64,000 nt of DNA from Haematobia irritans (taxonomy: Eukaryota; Arthropoda; Insecta; Diptera; Muscidae). The position numbers were made by a program, and so were the translations under genes. Shown one piece after another: positions 51,585 to 56,882 of this stretch; within the stretch, counting starts at the first letter, position 1, and each line of letters begins with the position of its first letter. Where the stretch lies: assembly GCF_050003625.1 (NCBI RefSeq), contig NC_134397.1, forward strand, positions 264,176,070 to 264,240,069, in the 5' to 3' direction. The notes under the pieces are model-generated. The model saw only the letters and a program-made list of their open reading frames with translations. It had not been told where the DNA came from and did no database searches.

Positions 51585-54269
51585 TGTATAATTAGATATA
51601 ATGCATTTGGACGTCAATTGCCTGTTTTCGCTATCAGGCTAACATGAAATATAAAATTTTATTTCTATAAAAATTTTGTCAAAATTTTATCTCTATAGAA
51701 AATTTTATCAAAATTTTATTTCTACAGAAAATGTCAAAAATTTATTTCTATAGAAAATTTCAAAATTTTATTTCTATAGAAAATTTTGTCAAAATTTTAT
51801 TTCTATAGAAAATTTTGTCAAAATTTTATTTCTATTGAAAATTTTGTCAAAATTTTATTTCTACAGAAAATGTCAAAAAGCTATTTCTATAGAAAATTTC
51901 AAAATTTTATTTTTATAGAAAATTTTGTCAAAAGTTTTATTTCTATAGAACATTTTGTCACAATTTTATTTCTATAGAAAAAATTTTCAACATTTCATTT
52001 CTATAGAAAATTCTGTCAACATTTTATTTCTGTAGAAAATTTTATTTCTATAAAAAATTTTGTCAAACTTTTTCTTCTATAGAAAATTTTGTCTTAATTT
52101 TATTCCTATAGAAAATTTTGTCAAAAATGTATTTCTATAGAAAATGTCTAAATTTTATTTCTAAGAAAATTTTGTCAAAATTTTATTTCCATGGAAAATT
52201 TTGTTTCCATAGAAAATTTTGTCAAAATTTTATTTCCATAGAAAATTATGTCAAAATTTTATTTCTATAGAAAATTTTGTCAAAAATTTATTTCTATAGA
52301 AAATGTCTAAATTTTATTTCTAAGAAAATTTTGTCAAAATTTTATTTCCATAGAAACTTTTGTCAAAATTTTATTTCTACAGAAAATTTAAAAAATTTGA
52401 TTTCTCTAGAAAATTTAAAAAATTTTATTTCTCTAGAAAATTTAAAAAATTTTATTTCTATAGAAAATTTTAAAAATTTTGTCAAAATTTTATTTCTATA
52501 CAAAATTTTGTCAAAATTGTATTTCTATACAAAATTTTGTCAAAATTCTATTTCTATACAAAATTTTGTCAAAATGTTATTTCTACAGAAAAGTTTGTCA
52601 AAAGTTTATTTCTATAGAAAATTTTGTCAAAATTTTATTTCTATAGAAAATGTTGTAAGAATTTCAGTTCTATATAAAATTTTGTCAAAATTTTACTTCT
52701 ATAGAAAATTTTGTCAAAATTTTATTTCTATAGAAAATTTTGTCAAAATTTTATTTCTATAGAAAATTTTGTCAAAATTTTATTTCTATAGAAAATGTTG
52801 TTAAAATTTAAGTTCTATATAAAATTTTGTCAAAATTTTATTTCTATAGAAAATTTTGTCAAAATTTTAGTTCTATAAAAAATTTTGTCAAAATTTTGTC
52901 AACGTTTTATTTCTATAGGAAATTTTGTCAACATTTTATTTCTATAGAAAATTTTGTCAACATTTTATTTCTATAGAAAATTTTGTCAAAATGTTATTTC
53001 TACAGAAAATTTTGTCAAAATTTTATTTCTATTGAAAAGTTTGTCACCATAGATCTGTTTCATATTTTTAGTCGAAAATATCGGTCGCTCAAGTATGATT
53101 TCGTAAAACTCATTTGGTAGATAATGATGAAGTTAATCAAATAACGCTTCATGCCACACTATCAAATGCTTGACTAGAGATTGCCGATTCATTCAAAAAA
53201 TTTACCGTCACGTAACATAGAAGGAACCGTAATATATGAATACATTTCATTCTCTAATACTGTTTTGAATTCTGCTAAATTTTATTGAAACAGATTAGTT
53301 TGAAATATACGAAAAGCTAACGAAATAAATTTTTTAAATAACTTCGGTTATTCAGCCTCTAGACGCCAAAGGCCGAAGCTAATTCTTCGGCCGAAATCTA
53401 AGTGGTTTATTCAATTTTCGAATTTTTATGCCTAACATTTTTCCGAACAAGACATGTAAACAAGACACCTTATATATTCAGTTTAGAGATTTTTAGAATA
53501 TGAAAACTATGCCTCAAAATACCTAACCAACATTATTTTTGTTAATGACGTAAGAAACCCTTATAATTTTTTAATATATTTAAAAATGTTTCTTAATGTT
53601 GACTTGTACCAATATAAATAATAAAAATATATGTTCTAATTTTAGCTGAAAGCAATTCCTCATTTGAAGGCAGCTCACGAAGACGCAGAAGACAAAAAAG
53701 TAACGTCCCCCATAACAGTGAGTATGATGTCAATGAGATCTTCGTTTTTAAGCAACAAAAAATAATCAAATAAACTATAGAAGGCCAAGTGACTTACATT
53801 ATTAAACTCTCCATTTGTATAAATTACAGCAAACTCTGGAATGACAAACAACAAATCACAACAAAATAGTAAGCCACCACAACATAATGCCGATAAAAGT
53901 AATCCAACTGCTGGAGGTAGCGGAGCTAGTGGTAGTGGTACTACAATGGATCAACGATCAAAACCAAATGCATACAATAACAGCAACAAGGATGTTAACA
54001 ATACAGCACCGAACAGTAACAAGGGAGGTGATCAGCAAGTGGCATCGGCTGCTGGTGGTTATAATAATGCAAATGCAACACCACAACAGCAACAGCAGCA
54101 ACTACATCCACAAAGTCAGCCACCAAAAGCCAGACGTAACAGAAATCGTAATCAAAATCATGGAAACGATCATCCGAAATCACAGCAACCACCACAACAG
54201 CCGCAACAACAACAGCAGCAGCAGCATACACAGGCTAAAAAGGAACCTCTAGTGAATGGAACTTCCTAA
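23437..54269 (+). CDS. Fmr1: Fmr1, fragile X messenger ribonucleoprotein orthologue
   Basis: Eleven exons join in frame: 23437-23487, 35129-35178, 43610-43927, 44013-44178, 48058-48125, 48236-48533, 48659-48790, 48850-49078, 49134-49367, 53646-53717, 53830-54269. They total 2058 nt, 685 codons plus TAA, close to the 684 residues I recall for Drosophila FMR1. Every intron has GT/AG ends and phases agree. Domains: paired Tudor/Agenet (about 1-125), KH1 with GSHG at 235-238, KH2 with GKNG at 298-301, a leucine-rich export-like helix (362-378), an SDIES acidic serine motif, RGG tracts (about 400-500) and a Q/N-rich tail ending VNGTS. The family binds mRNA on polyribosomes, mainly represses translation, and acts in neurons, synapses and germ line. 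Introns 1, 2, 4 and 9 are swollen by transposons; no coding exon is disrupted. Confidence 0.95.
24044..24083 (+). repeat. 40 bp direct repeat bracketing the LINE region
   Basis: AACAATCTCATGTTATGGAA followed by TTTTTGAATTGGAAAGG appears here and again at 25119-25157, with the LINE fragment between. It could be an unusually long target duplication plus extra sequence, or a local duplication. The ends do not abut the LINE tail exactly. Confidence 0.6.
24310..25083 (+). mobile_element. non-LTR retrotransposon (LINE) 3' end, in Fmr1 intron 1
   Basis: The frame [18 protein letters not shown]...LGLRKLY...[15 protein letters not shown] matches the C-terminal region downstream of LINE reverse transcriptase palms. 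After a frameshift it continues as [20 protein letters not shown], then RVWNNLP, then a stop at about 24842. A 3' UTR and an A-rich tail (AAATAAAATGGAAATGAAAT) end it near 25083. It is truncated at the 5' end, as usual for LINEs. A related fragment lies at 38330-38850. Clade not assigned (Jockey/R1-like). Confidence 0.8.
25797..26069 (-). repeat. GGAGCC SINE (minus strand), in Fmr1 intron 1
   Basis: Runs from GTTAGGTTAGG to GGTGGCTCCC. This is the same tRNA-derived family as 44387-44730 and 47523-47870, shortened by internal deletions. The A-box half is recognisable near the right end; the B box (from ATTGAAGCCACGACC) has decayed. Confidence 0.82.
26089..26664. mobile_element. hAT-type CACG MITE with internal 141 bp duplication
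   Basis: Starts TAGAGGTGTGCGCGTGAC and ends GTCACGCGCACACCTCTA, excellent inverted repeats of the 8911-9492 family. The first 141 bp (about 26082-26222) is repeated immediately, identically, so the element has two left ends. The flanking octamers GTAAATAC and GTAATGTG share the first four bases and one further position. Confidence 0.85.
26665..28310. other. Fmr1 intron 1, no repeat recognised
   Basis: A stretch of intron 1 that lacks obvious repeats. Part of it (27300-27760) is T/G-rich with GTGTGTGTGTATGTG and a cluster of CTGCTCTGCTCAG words. It could hold intronic regulatory sequence, but nothing specific is identifiable. Confidence 0.4.
28311..29110 (-). mobile_element. pogo/Tigger-like element, deleted
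   Basis: The left end CAGTAAAATTCGGTTATAGC and the right end (reverse complement CAGTAGAATTCATTTATAGC) are inverted repeats flanked by TA (28309-28310 and 29111-29112). Both ends carry sub-terminal repeats of the GTCGTTATAACCG type. The CAGT start, TA target and GGTTATA sub-repeats fit pogo/Tigger elements. Inside, the minus strand has an acidic frame (28785 to 28594; [20 protein letters not shown]...[12 protein letters not shown]) that could be a transposase C-terminal tail. The catalytic core is missing. Confidence 0.75.
29230..29804. mobile_element. CCCAGC-ended MITE, copy 1
   Basis: CCCAGCAAAAAA at the left and TTTTTTTGCTGGG at the right. It is about 575 bp and nearly identical to 39484-40045 through most of its length. 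Here GC dinucleotides flank it, while copy 2 has clean TA. It interrupts the 3' end of the Tc1-like transposase (29805 onward, minus strand). Confidence 0.82.
30151..30392. mobile_element. 242 bp MITE with perfect 32 bp ends and TTA duplication
   Basis: The first 32 bases (TGCGCTTTACAGACTATCAG, then TTATTCCGGACG) are exactly the reverse complement of the last 32. TTA flanks both sides (30148-30150 and 30393-30395), as in PIF/Harbinger-type elements. The perfect ends imply a recent insertion. A decayed partial copy is at 56551-56668. Confidence 0.88.
30551..32142 (+). pseudogene. mariner transposase pseudogene
   Basis: Opens [16 protein letters not shown] and shows [17 protein letters not shown] (helix-turn-helix). 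At FKRRFI the frame is cut by a 573 bp MITE, then resumes [10 protein letters not shown] with the first catalytic Asp. [20 protein letters not shown] follows, then a damaged second-Asp box ([10 protein letters not shown] after a one-base shift), and LAPSDCYLF with the third Asp. It ends GDYIEK at TAA 32140-32142. Several frameshifts and a missing segment near 30730. It belongs to the mariner D,D34D group but a different subfamily from the Himar1-like copies. Confidence 0.9.
30975..31547. mobile_element. 573 bp CACAC MITE inside mariner transposase
   Basis: Begins CACACAAAAAAATTTTTCTG and ends TTTTTTTCTGTG. The interior is AATTAATTGA-rich and palindromic. TA flanks both sides (30973-30974 and 31548-31549). 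The host frame rejoins exactly as ATA-ACT (Ile-Thr) when the element and one TA are removed. This copy is longer than its relatives (282-292 bp) because of extra internal repeats. Confidence 0.9.
33192..33362. mobile_element. hAT-type CACG MITE, one end only
   Basis: TAGAGATGTGCACGTGACAC followed by CGTGAGTCACG words matches one end of the 8911-9492 family. It breaks off at GTGTGCGTGAGTAA, where it joins a CACAC MITE fragment. Confidence 0.8.
33363..33480. mobile_element. CACAC MITE, right-end fragment
   Basis: TTGATTTTTGTTTCAATTAA through TTCGTGAAATTTTTTTATGTG matches the right third of the CACAC MITE family. It joins mariner sequence at 33481. Confidence 0.8.
33900..34345. other. Fmr1 intron 1, leader of the Tc1-like element and unassigned DNA
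   Basis: The first part should be the 5' leader or end of the Tc1-like element interrupted at 33898. No clear Tc1 inverted terminus is found. The remainder is unassigned. Confidence 0.4.
34347..34552 (+). repeat. 102 bp tandem duplication
   Basis: GTGTTTTTGTAGACATAAAT...GTCAGCTAT(G/T)ATGGGAAGA is present twice in a row with a period of 102 bp and almost no differences, so a recent local duplication. Confidence 0.9.
34621..34902. mobile_element. CACAC-ended palindromic MITE
   Basis: CACACAAAAAAAAATTTTTT at the left, TTTTTTTGTGTG at the right, TA on both sides (34619-34620 and 34903-34904). 282 bp, with the same AATTAATTG palindromic interior as its relatives. Confidence 0.88.
35129..35178 (+). 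CDS. Fmr1: Fmr1 coding exon 2
   Basis: Encodes [17 protein letters not shown] (residues 18-34, the last codon split), equivalent to Drosophila GQVTAVADDGIFVDVDG in Tudor 1. The acceptor is TTTTTCAG and the donor GG|GTAAGT. At 50 nt it is isolated between introns of 11.6 and 8.4 kb. Confidence 0.93.
35179..36249. other. Fmr1 intron 2, unassigned part
   Basis: AT-rich with a short AAAG run near 35240. No gene recognised. A weak pol III-like patch at 36090-36135 is too decayed to call. Confidence 0.4.
36250..36960 (+). mobile_element. CAGTGTTGCC left end plus minisatellite, in Fmr1 intron 2
   Basis: CAGTGTTGCCATTATTG opens the same left end as at 11879 (GGGGATATTTTTTCGTGAAT, GGGGACGAAATTTTTGAGTT, GGGAATTTCCACAAATATGG). 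About 18 minisatellite units follow (36415-36955). The right terminal repeat is not found, so the element is truncated. Confidence 0.7.
37016..38312 (+). mobile_element. DD37E Tc1/mariner-superfamily element, near complete
   Basis: A 1297 bp element with long inverted ends (AAGGGTGATACGGTCAAAAT and its mirror ATTTTGACCGTATCACCCTT), flanked by TA (37014-37015 and 38313-38314). Only one clear frameshift separates its transposase from an open frame. It lies in Fmr1 intron 2, in the gene's orientation. Confidence 0.93.
37167..38185 (+). pseudogene. DD37E-type transposase, one frameshift
   Basis: Starts [17 protein letters not shown], with a helix-turn-helix [20 protein letters not shown] shift near 37360-37370 (after EIENRKP) moves reading to the frame [20 protein letters not shown], then [16 protein letters not shown], open to the stop at 38183-38185. 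The first catalytic Asp is in [15 protein letters not shown], the second in [12 protein letters not shown], and the Glu in [15 protein letters not shown] count 37 residues between the second Asp and the Glu, hence DD37E, a group first described in mosquitoes. The frame is otherwise clean, so the copy is fairly young. Confidence 0.88.
38330..38850 (+). mobile_element. LINE 3' end fragment, in Fmr1 intron 2
   Basis: The frame reads [20 protein letters not shown], then [20 protein letters not shown] and [20 protein letters not shown], the same C-terminal region as the LINE at 24310 but diverged. It ends with an AATAAATGAAAATAAATAAA tail at 38822-38850. Severely 5' truncated. Confidence 0.78.
38855..38945 (+). 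repeat. short minisatellite block
   Basis: Three units of the TTTTATTTCTATAGAAAA minisatellite directly after the LINE tail. Confidence 0.85.
39484..40045. mobile_element. CCCAGC-ended MITE, copy 2
   Basis: CCCAGCAAAAAAATTTGGAA at the left, TTTTTTTGCTGGG at the right, TA on both sides (39482-39483 and 40046-40047). Nearly identical to 29230-29804. The TA target suggests Tc1/mariner mobilisation. Confidence 0.88.
40080..41236. mobile_element. 1.16 kb element with CACCCTTATTCC ends
   Basis: The left end CACCCTTATTCCTGAAGTCG continues into CCCTCGCCGTCG; the right end is its mirror, ending CGACTTCAGGAATAAGGGTG. AAT triplets flank it (40077-40079 and 41237-41239). No coding frame. A stray CCCTTATTCCTGAAATTTTG at 42026-42045 in the neighbouring minisatellite looks like a recombined piece of the end. 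Confidence 0.8.
41413..41655 (+). pseudogene. Tc1-like transposase fragment
   Basis: About 80 codons: [19 protein letters not shown], then [20 protein letters not shown] with the second catalytic Asp, then [10 protein letters not shown] where the [10 protein letters not shown] motif breaks off. Not related in detail to the Tc1-like copy at 29805. Confidence 0.82.
41690..42470 (-). repeat. minisatellite array (reverse orientation)
   Basis: About 27 units reading TTTTCTATAGAAATAAAATT on the + strand, the reverse complement of the window-start array. Confidence 0.93.
42735..43609. other. Fmr1 intron 2, 3' part
   Basis: Unique intron sequence with no recognised element, leading to the exon 3 acceptor (TTTGATAG at 43602-43609). 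Confidence 0.45.
43610..43927 (+). CDS. Fmr1: Fmr1 coding exon 3
   Basis: Residues 34-140. It covers the end of Tudor 1, the linker and Tudor 2: [55 protein letters not shown], then the strongly conserved [20 protein letters not shown]. The Tudor pair binds methylated protein partners and mediates protein contacts in the family. Acceptor TTTGATAG, donor GA|GTAAGT. Confidence 0.95.
44013..44178 (+). CDS. Fmr1: Fmr1 coding exon 4
   Basis: Residues 140-195: [47 protein letters not shown]. In human FMRP this stretch forms the KH0 fold. Acceptor TTTATGCAG, donor AAG|GTGAGT; the upstream intron is 85 bp. Confidence 0.95.
44387..44730 (-). repeat. GGAGCC SINE with 15 bp target duplication, in Fmr1 intron 4
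   Basis: On the minus strand it opens GGAGCCACCGTGGTGCAATG (A box GTGGTGCAATGGTTAGCATG), with a perfect B box GGTTCGATTCC. It continues through AACACCAAAAAGTTTTTCAG and ends in CCTAACCTAACCTAAC. Both sides carry AAATGATATCCATAG, the hallmark of LINE-driven retroposition. A well-preserved full-length copy of about 344 bp. Confidence 0.93.
45412..45775 (-). repeat. minisatellite block
   Basis: Thirteen or so highly uniform reverse-oriented units (TTTTCTATAGAAATAAAATT), more regular than those in other arrays. Confidence 0.93.
45776..46475 (-). mobile_element. Penelope-like element 3' part (GIY-YIG)
   Basis: On the minus strand the frame from 46475 to 46207 reads [20 protein letters not shown], then [36 protein letters not shown] and [12 protein letters not shown], a C-terminal GIY-YIG endonuclease region of a Penelope-like element. 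The 3' flank follows to 45776 and includes a hammerhead-like remnant. The element starts abruptly inside the endonuclease, so it is 5' truncated, and it splits a minisatellite. Confidence 0.88.
45891..45932 (-). ncRNA. degenerate hammerhead-like motif
   Basis: The minus strand reads CATCC, CAGAAGAAG, GTTCGATATCAAC, then CGAAACGTCGGAT. The CGAAACGTC half of the core is intact and followed by GGATG, which can pair with CATCC. The CTGATGA half has decayed to CAGAAGA. Its place downstream of the Penelope endonuclease is where such ribozymes occur. Probably inactive. Confidence 0.55.
46476..46830 (-). repeat. minisatellite block
   Basis: Continuation of the 45412-45775 array on the far side of the Penelope insertion, about twelve units. 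Confidence 0.92.
46966..47285. repeat. diverged copies of the 152 bp repeat
   Basis: TCGAAATCGGTTTAGACTTA followed by ATAGCTCCCATATATATG, and a second ATACAGCTCTTACAT word, match the array at 18148-18790 at lower similarity. Confidence 0.7.
47291..47515. mobile_element. CACAC MITE, right end lost
   Basis: Begins CACAGAAAAAAAAATTATCT after TA and runs through the AATTAATTG-rich interior to AATTTTAATTGGAGAA. The right terminus is replaced by the SINE that starts at 47523. Confidence 0.75.
47523..47870 (+). repeat. GGAGCC SINE (plus strand), in Fmr1 intron 4
   Basis: GGAGCCACTGTGGTGCAATG with the A box, GGTTCGATTCC B box at 47580-47590, then the standard body and a CCTAACCTAAC 3' end. No clear target duplication. 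Opposite orientation to the copy at 44387. Confidence 0.9.
48058..48125 (+). CDS. Fmr1: Fmr1 coding exon 5
   Basis: Residues 196-218: [20 protein letters not shown], then NRG (last codon split), matching Drosophila [23 protein letters not shown]. Acceptor ATTACAG, donor GG|GTGAGT. Confidence 0.95.
48236..48533 (+). CDS. Fmr1: Fmr1 coding exon 6 (KH1 and KH2)
   Basis: Residues 218-317. Contains KH1 with [20 protein letters not shown] (GxxG at 235-238) and KH2 with [20 protein letters not shown] (GxxG at 298-301). The hydrophobic IIQEIV helix of KH2 includes the position equivalent to the human pathogenic I304. The linker [20 protein letters not shown] is near-identical to Drosophila. The donor is ambiguous: AAG|GTGGTA or three bases later GTG|GTAAAT. 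Confidence 0.96.
48659..48790 (+). CDS. Fmr1: Fmr1 coding exon 7
   Basis: Residues 318-361: [20 protein letters not shown], then [19 protein letters not shown], the C-terminal part of KH2. Acceptor ACCATAG, donor AAG|GTATGT. Confidence 0.95.
48850..49078 (+). CDS. Fmr1: Fmr1 coding exon 8
   Basis: Residues 362-438. [19 protein letters not shown] resembles the nuclear export segment of human [23 protein letters not shown] follows, an acidic serine motif equivalent to the phosphorylated region of Drosophila FMR1, then [14 protein letters not shown] begins the RGG region. The upstream intron is only 59 bp. Confidence 0.95.
49134..49367 (+). CDS. Fmr1: Fmr1 coding exon 9 (RGG region)
   Basis: Residues 438-516. 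Glycine/arginine-rich: [39 protein letters not shown], ending [12 protein letters not shown] boxes bind G-quadruplex RNA and polysomes in this family. Acceptor CATTCCAG, donor G|GTGAGT. The 4.3 kb minisatellite-filled intron 9 follows. Confidence 0.94.
49630..51190 (+). repeat. large minisatellite array in Fmr1 intron 9, part 1
   Basis: About 55 plus-oriented units of the 28-29 bp minisatellite, with shorter variants (AAAATGTCAAAATTTTATTT) and local higher-order blocks such as the repeated TTTTATCTCTATAG variant at 50900-51070. Confidence 0.95.
51405..51655. mobile_element. foldback element with (AAT)n loop, in Fmr1 intron 9
   Basis: Arms of about 70 bp: left TTTCATGTTAGCCTGATACC to ATTATATCCAATTATACAAT; right is the mirror, ATTGTATAATTAGATATAAT to GGCTAACATGAAAT. 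Between them lie about 28 perfect AAT triplets (51498-51583). The whole can form a long hairpin in RNA or DNA. Confidence 0.88.
51655..53050 (+). repeat. large minisatellite array in Fmr1 intron 9, part 2
   Basis: About 48 further plus-oriented units, including blocks with TTTCTCTAGAAAATTTAAAA and TTTCTATACAAAATTTTGTC variants. It continues the array on the other side of the (AAT)n foldback. Confidence 0.95.
53051..53645. other. Fmr1 intron 9, 3' part
   Basis: AT-rich. At 53335-53405 CCGAAGC and CTTCGGCCG words resemble the right end of the composite element at 39153-42734, a decayed terminus at most. Confidence 0.5.
53646..53717 (+). CDS. Fmr1: Fmr1 coding exon 10
   Basis: Residues 516-540: [20 protein letters not shown], then VPHN, an Arg-rich block comparable to Drosophila ADSTHSYES...RSRRRQRKTNTPNN. 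Acceptor ATTTTAG, donor ACA|GTGAGT. Confidence 0.9.
53830..54269 (+). CDS. Fmr1: Fmr1 terminal coding exon (Q/N-rich tail)
   Basis: Residues 540-685. Low complexity: [17 protein letters not shown], Ser/Gly stretches, [13 protein letters not shown], then [14 protein letters not shown] and [15 protein letters not shown], ending EPLVNGTS and TAA at 54267-54269. The VNG near the terminus matches human FMRP (LVNGVP), which supports the stop. Q/N-rich tails in fly FMR1 drive prion-like assembly. The other open frames over this exon are repeat shadows. Confidence 0.93.
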
Positions 54270-54867
54270 TTTACCGTTATGTAGTGATAAAGATAAATAA
54301 AAAAACTCCATTCACACACACACACACATACTCCCATTTTGCCATTATCATAAAAATATCCCAACACAAACACAACAACACTCATACAGAAAAACAGAAA
54401 CATTTATATGAATAAAAAAAAACCAACCATTATACATCGCCCATCCTGAAAACCCCGAGCATCCTAGATTCTCATTAGTTTTTATTTTAATATTTGGAAT
54501 TGAAAGCAAAAGCATAGTAAGTAGTAGCACAGGAGAATAAACAAAAGCATCCAAAGGATTATAGAGAATGTGCTCATACTTTTGCTGTCAAACCCTCCCA
54601 CACTCGTTTAACTCCCACCTCCCTCTATTTGCTATCCTCATTTCAACACTCACTCACTCACTCCCTCCATTCATTCGTTTATGAAACTCCGAGTTTTTGC
54701 AACTATTTTATTTTATTTTTTGTTACAAAATAAAAACTACCCATAAAAATTCAGAGAAAATATAATAGTAATGAAGAGAATTTTATAAAAAATAATAATA
54801 TATTTAATGAAACAAAAACAACAAAAATTACAAATAATTTTATGAAACATCAAATAAAATCTAGAGA

Positions 54868-54946
<79 letters not shown>

Positions 54947-55650
54947 ACGGTACATATTATTAAATAATAAAACCAAGAACAACAAACAACAACAAAAAAA
55001 ATATTAAAATAATATAATAAAACATAATTAAATATAAAAAAGAACTAAATAAACCGCTAAAGAAAAAATAGAAAGAAATAAAACAAGAAAGAAATTTAAT
55101 TTAAATAACACACACACAAGTAATTATAATTATAAAAATAAATAAAACAAGATGAAAACAAGAAAAACAAAAGAAAATAAATTAAAAGAGAAACGGAAGT
55201 GAATAAAAAAAAAATAACAACAGCAATTTATTAATTTAATTGATATAAATAGAACAACAAAATAACAAATATATAAAAACAAATACAAAAGAAACAGAAA
55301 TTTTAATAATAGTTTATAAACATAATAAAAATAAAAACAAAACAAAAACCAAGATTAAAAAAACTGAAAACCGAAAAAATACAGCACTTTATTTGATAAA
55401 TACATACAAACCAACAACAAACAAACAAAACAAAGAGAAGTAAATAAATAATTTAACATAAAGAAAAGAACAATGTTAACTAACAACATTACTAATTTTT
55501 AAGTTTTATGTAAAAATATATATAAACTTTCATTTTCTTTTTTATTTTTATTTTCATTTTTTTTTTTCATTTTCAAAAAGGAAAAGCATGAAATAAAACA
55601 AAAACAAATTTCCTTAAAGGATTTTTCTAATTTTAAAACAAGAAAAAAAA
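54270..55650 (+). promoter_or_regulatory. Fmr1: Fmr1 3' UTR (extent inferred)
   Basis: AT-rich, A-biased sequence directly after the stop, free of recognised transposons, with many AATAAA hexamers (for example 54295, 54532, 55593). I place the end near 55650, where the A-rich character stops. Several alternative poly(A) sites are likely. Confidence 0.5.
54870..54942. repeat. (TA)n microsatellite in Fmr1 3' UTR
   Basis: An almost uninterrupted run of about 36 TA dinucleotides, self-complementary and likely length-polymorphic. Confidence 0.97.
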
Positions 55651-56550
55651 AACAAAACTAAACTATGTGGTTTTATTTATTCTCAATTAGTAGGACGGAC
55701 ATATGGGTAAATAACTAGAGATTGTAATCAGTAGATTTTTAATTTTTTTTAAGTCGGCTGGCTGGCCTGATGATCTTTTCGATCATTTTTCTGTCAGTAG
55801 TAGATGTTAATTTAAAATCTGGTTGCTAATCACGACATTCCATATCGAATTTATTATCGTATCGAAAAAATTTTGATTTAAAACAAATTAACAAAAAATT
55901 ATATGGCTAAATCGCAAACAAAAGGTAAAAATGTTTTACTACGGCAATCGAAATCATTTTGGATCAATAAATGTATCGACTCCGGTGATTCGACAAATGT
56001 AGACTTCGATAAAAAAAATTTCGATATCGAATGCTGTTATTAGCCCCTTGGCTACTCACGGCATTCGATATCGAATTCATAATCGTATCGAAAAACTTGT
56101 CACGACATTCGATCGAAATTTGATACAATTTTTCTAGCATTGTCAACAGCAAAAAACCAAGCAGAACAAAATGAAATAACAAAATTAAGTTAGCGGCACA
56201 AAATAGAATGTAGAAAAAATATTTTGAAGATTTCAAAGTAAAAAGTAAATTGCATTACATCTTATGGACCCACATCTATTTTTACATTCCTCCGAATTCC
56301 TTTCTAATTGGAGGATAAGATGAATATAAAATAATTCGGTGTAAGTACATGGGTTTGAAATGGTGTACACTGTTAGAAAGTCACCTTTTTTCAGGCTCAA
56401 TGGATGATTTTGGCTGACGAAGGAGGCGTTCAAATGGAATATACGGGTATGTTCTGGGTTTCACATGAAAGACTTGTGGGGAATTTTTCTCGTAGCGGTT
56501 GTTCTGTAAGCTACTTTTCCCCTCACAGACGGGAAATTTTCACGGATTTT
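55650..56550. other. downstream of Fmr1, ATCGAT-rich direct repeat
   Basis: A segment at about 55832-55872 (CGACATTCCATATCGAATTT, ATCGTATCGAAAAA) recurs at 56058-56098 (CGGCATTCGATATCGAATTC), 226 bp apart. Otherwise nothing recognised. Confidence 0.55.
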
Positions 56551-56668
56551 CCATAAACATGCTGCAGTATCGATTATGCCTTCGGACTTAACTTATAATG
56601 TGTCCAATATGTGGGATATGTTCGACACGAGCACTATCGCCCGGAATAACTGATAGTCTGTAATGCGA
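56551..56668. mobile_element. partial TTA-MITE copy
   Basis: CATAAACATGCTGCAGTATC to GGAATAACTGATAGTCTGTA matches the right half of the 242 bp MITE at 30151-30392. The left half is absent and the terminus is mutated. Confidence 0.8.
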
Positions 56669-56882
56669 AGGTGAAATCTATTTGAAGGGAAATCCAGAAC
56701 ATACCCGATAATTTTTGGTGGCATGTCAGCGGCAATTTTATCGATATTTGTCTGCCGTTTTAAAACTTTTGGCCAATGGAAGCTCCCATCATGCACTATT
56801 CTTACAAGGTGGTCCAGAAGCGTAATGTTGTTATGGAAAGGTACGGTAATAATTCGAGCTAAGACTAATATACAGTGGGTAA

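Noticed and set aside
52277..52762. Long plus-strand frames of the [12 protein letters not shown] type over all minisatellite arrays
   Set aside because: They arise because the 28-29 bp unit lacks stops in some frames. They have no start context, no conservation and mirror the repeat exactly.
53995..54231. Antisense frames over the Fmr1 terminal exon
   Set aside because: They are shadows of CAG/CAA repeats that read as Val/Ala runs on the other strand.
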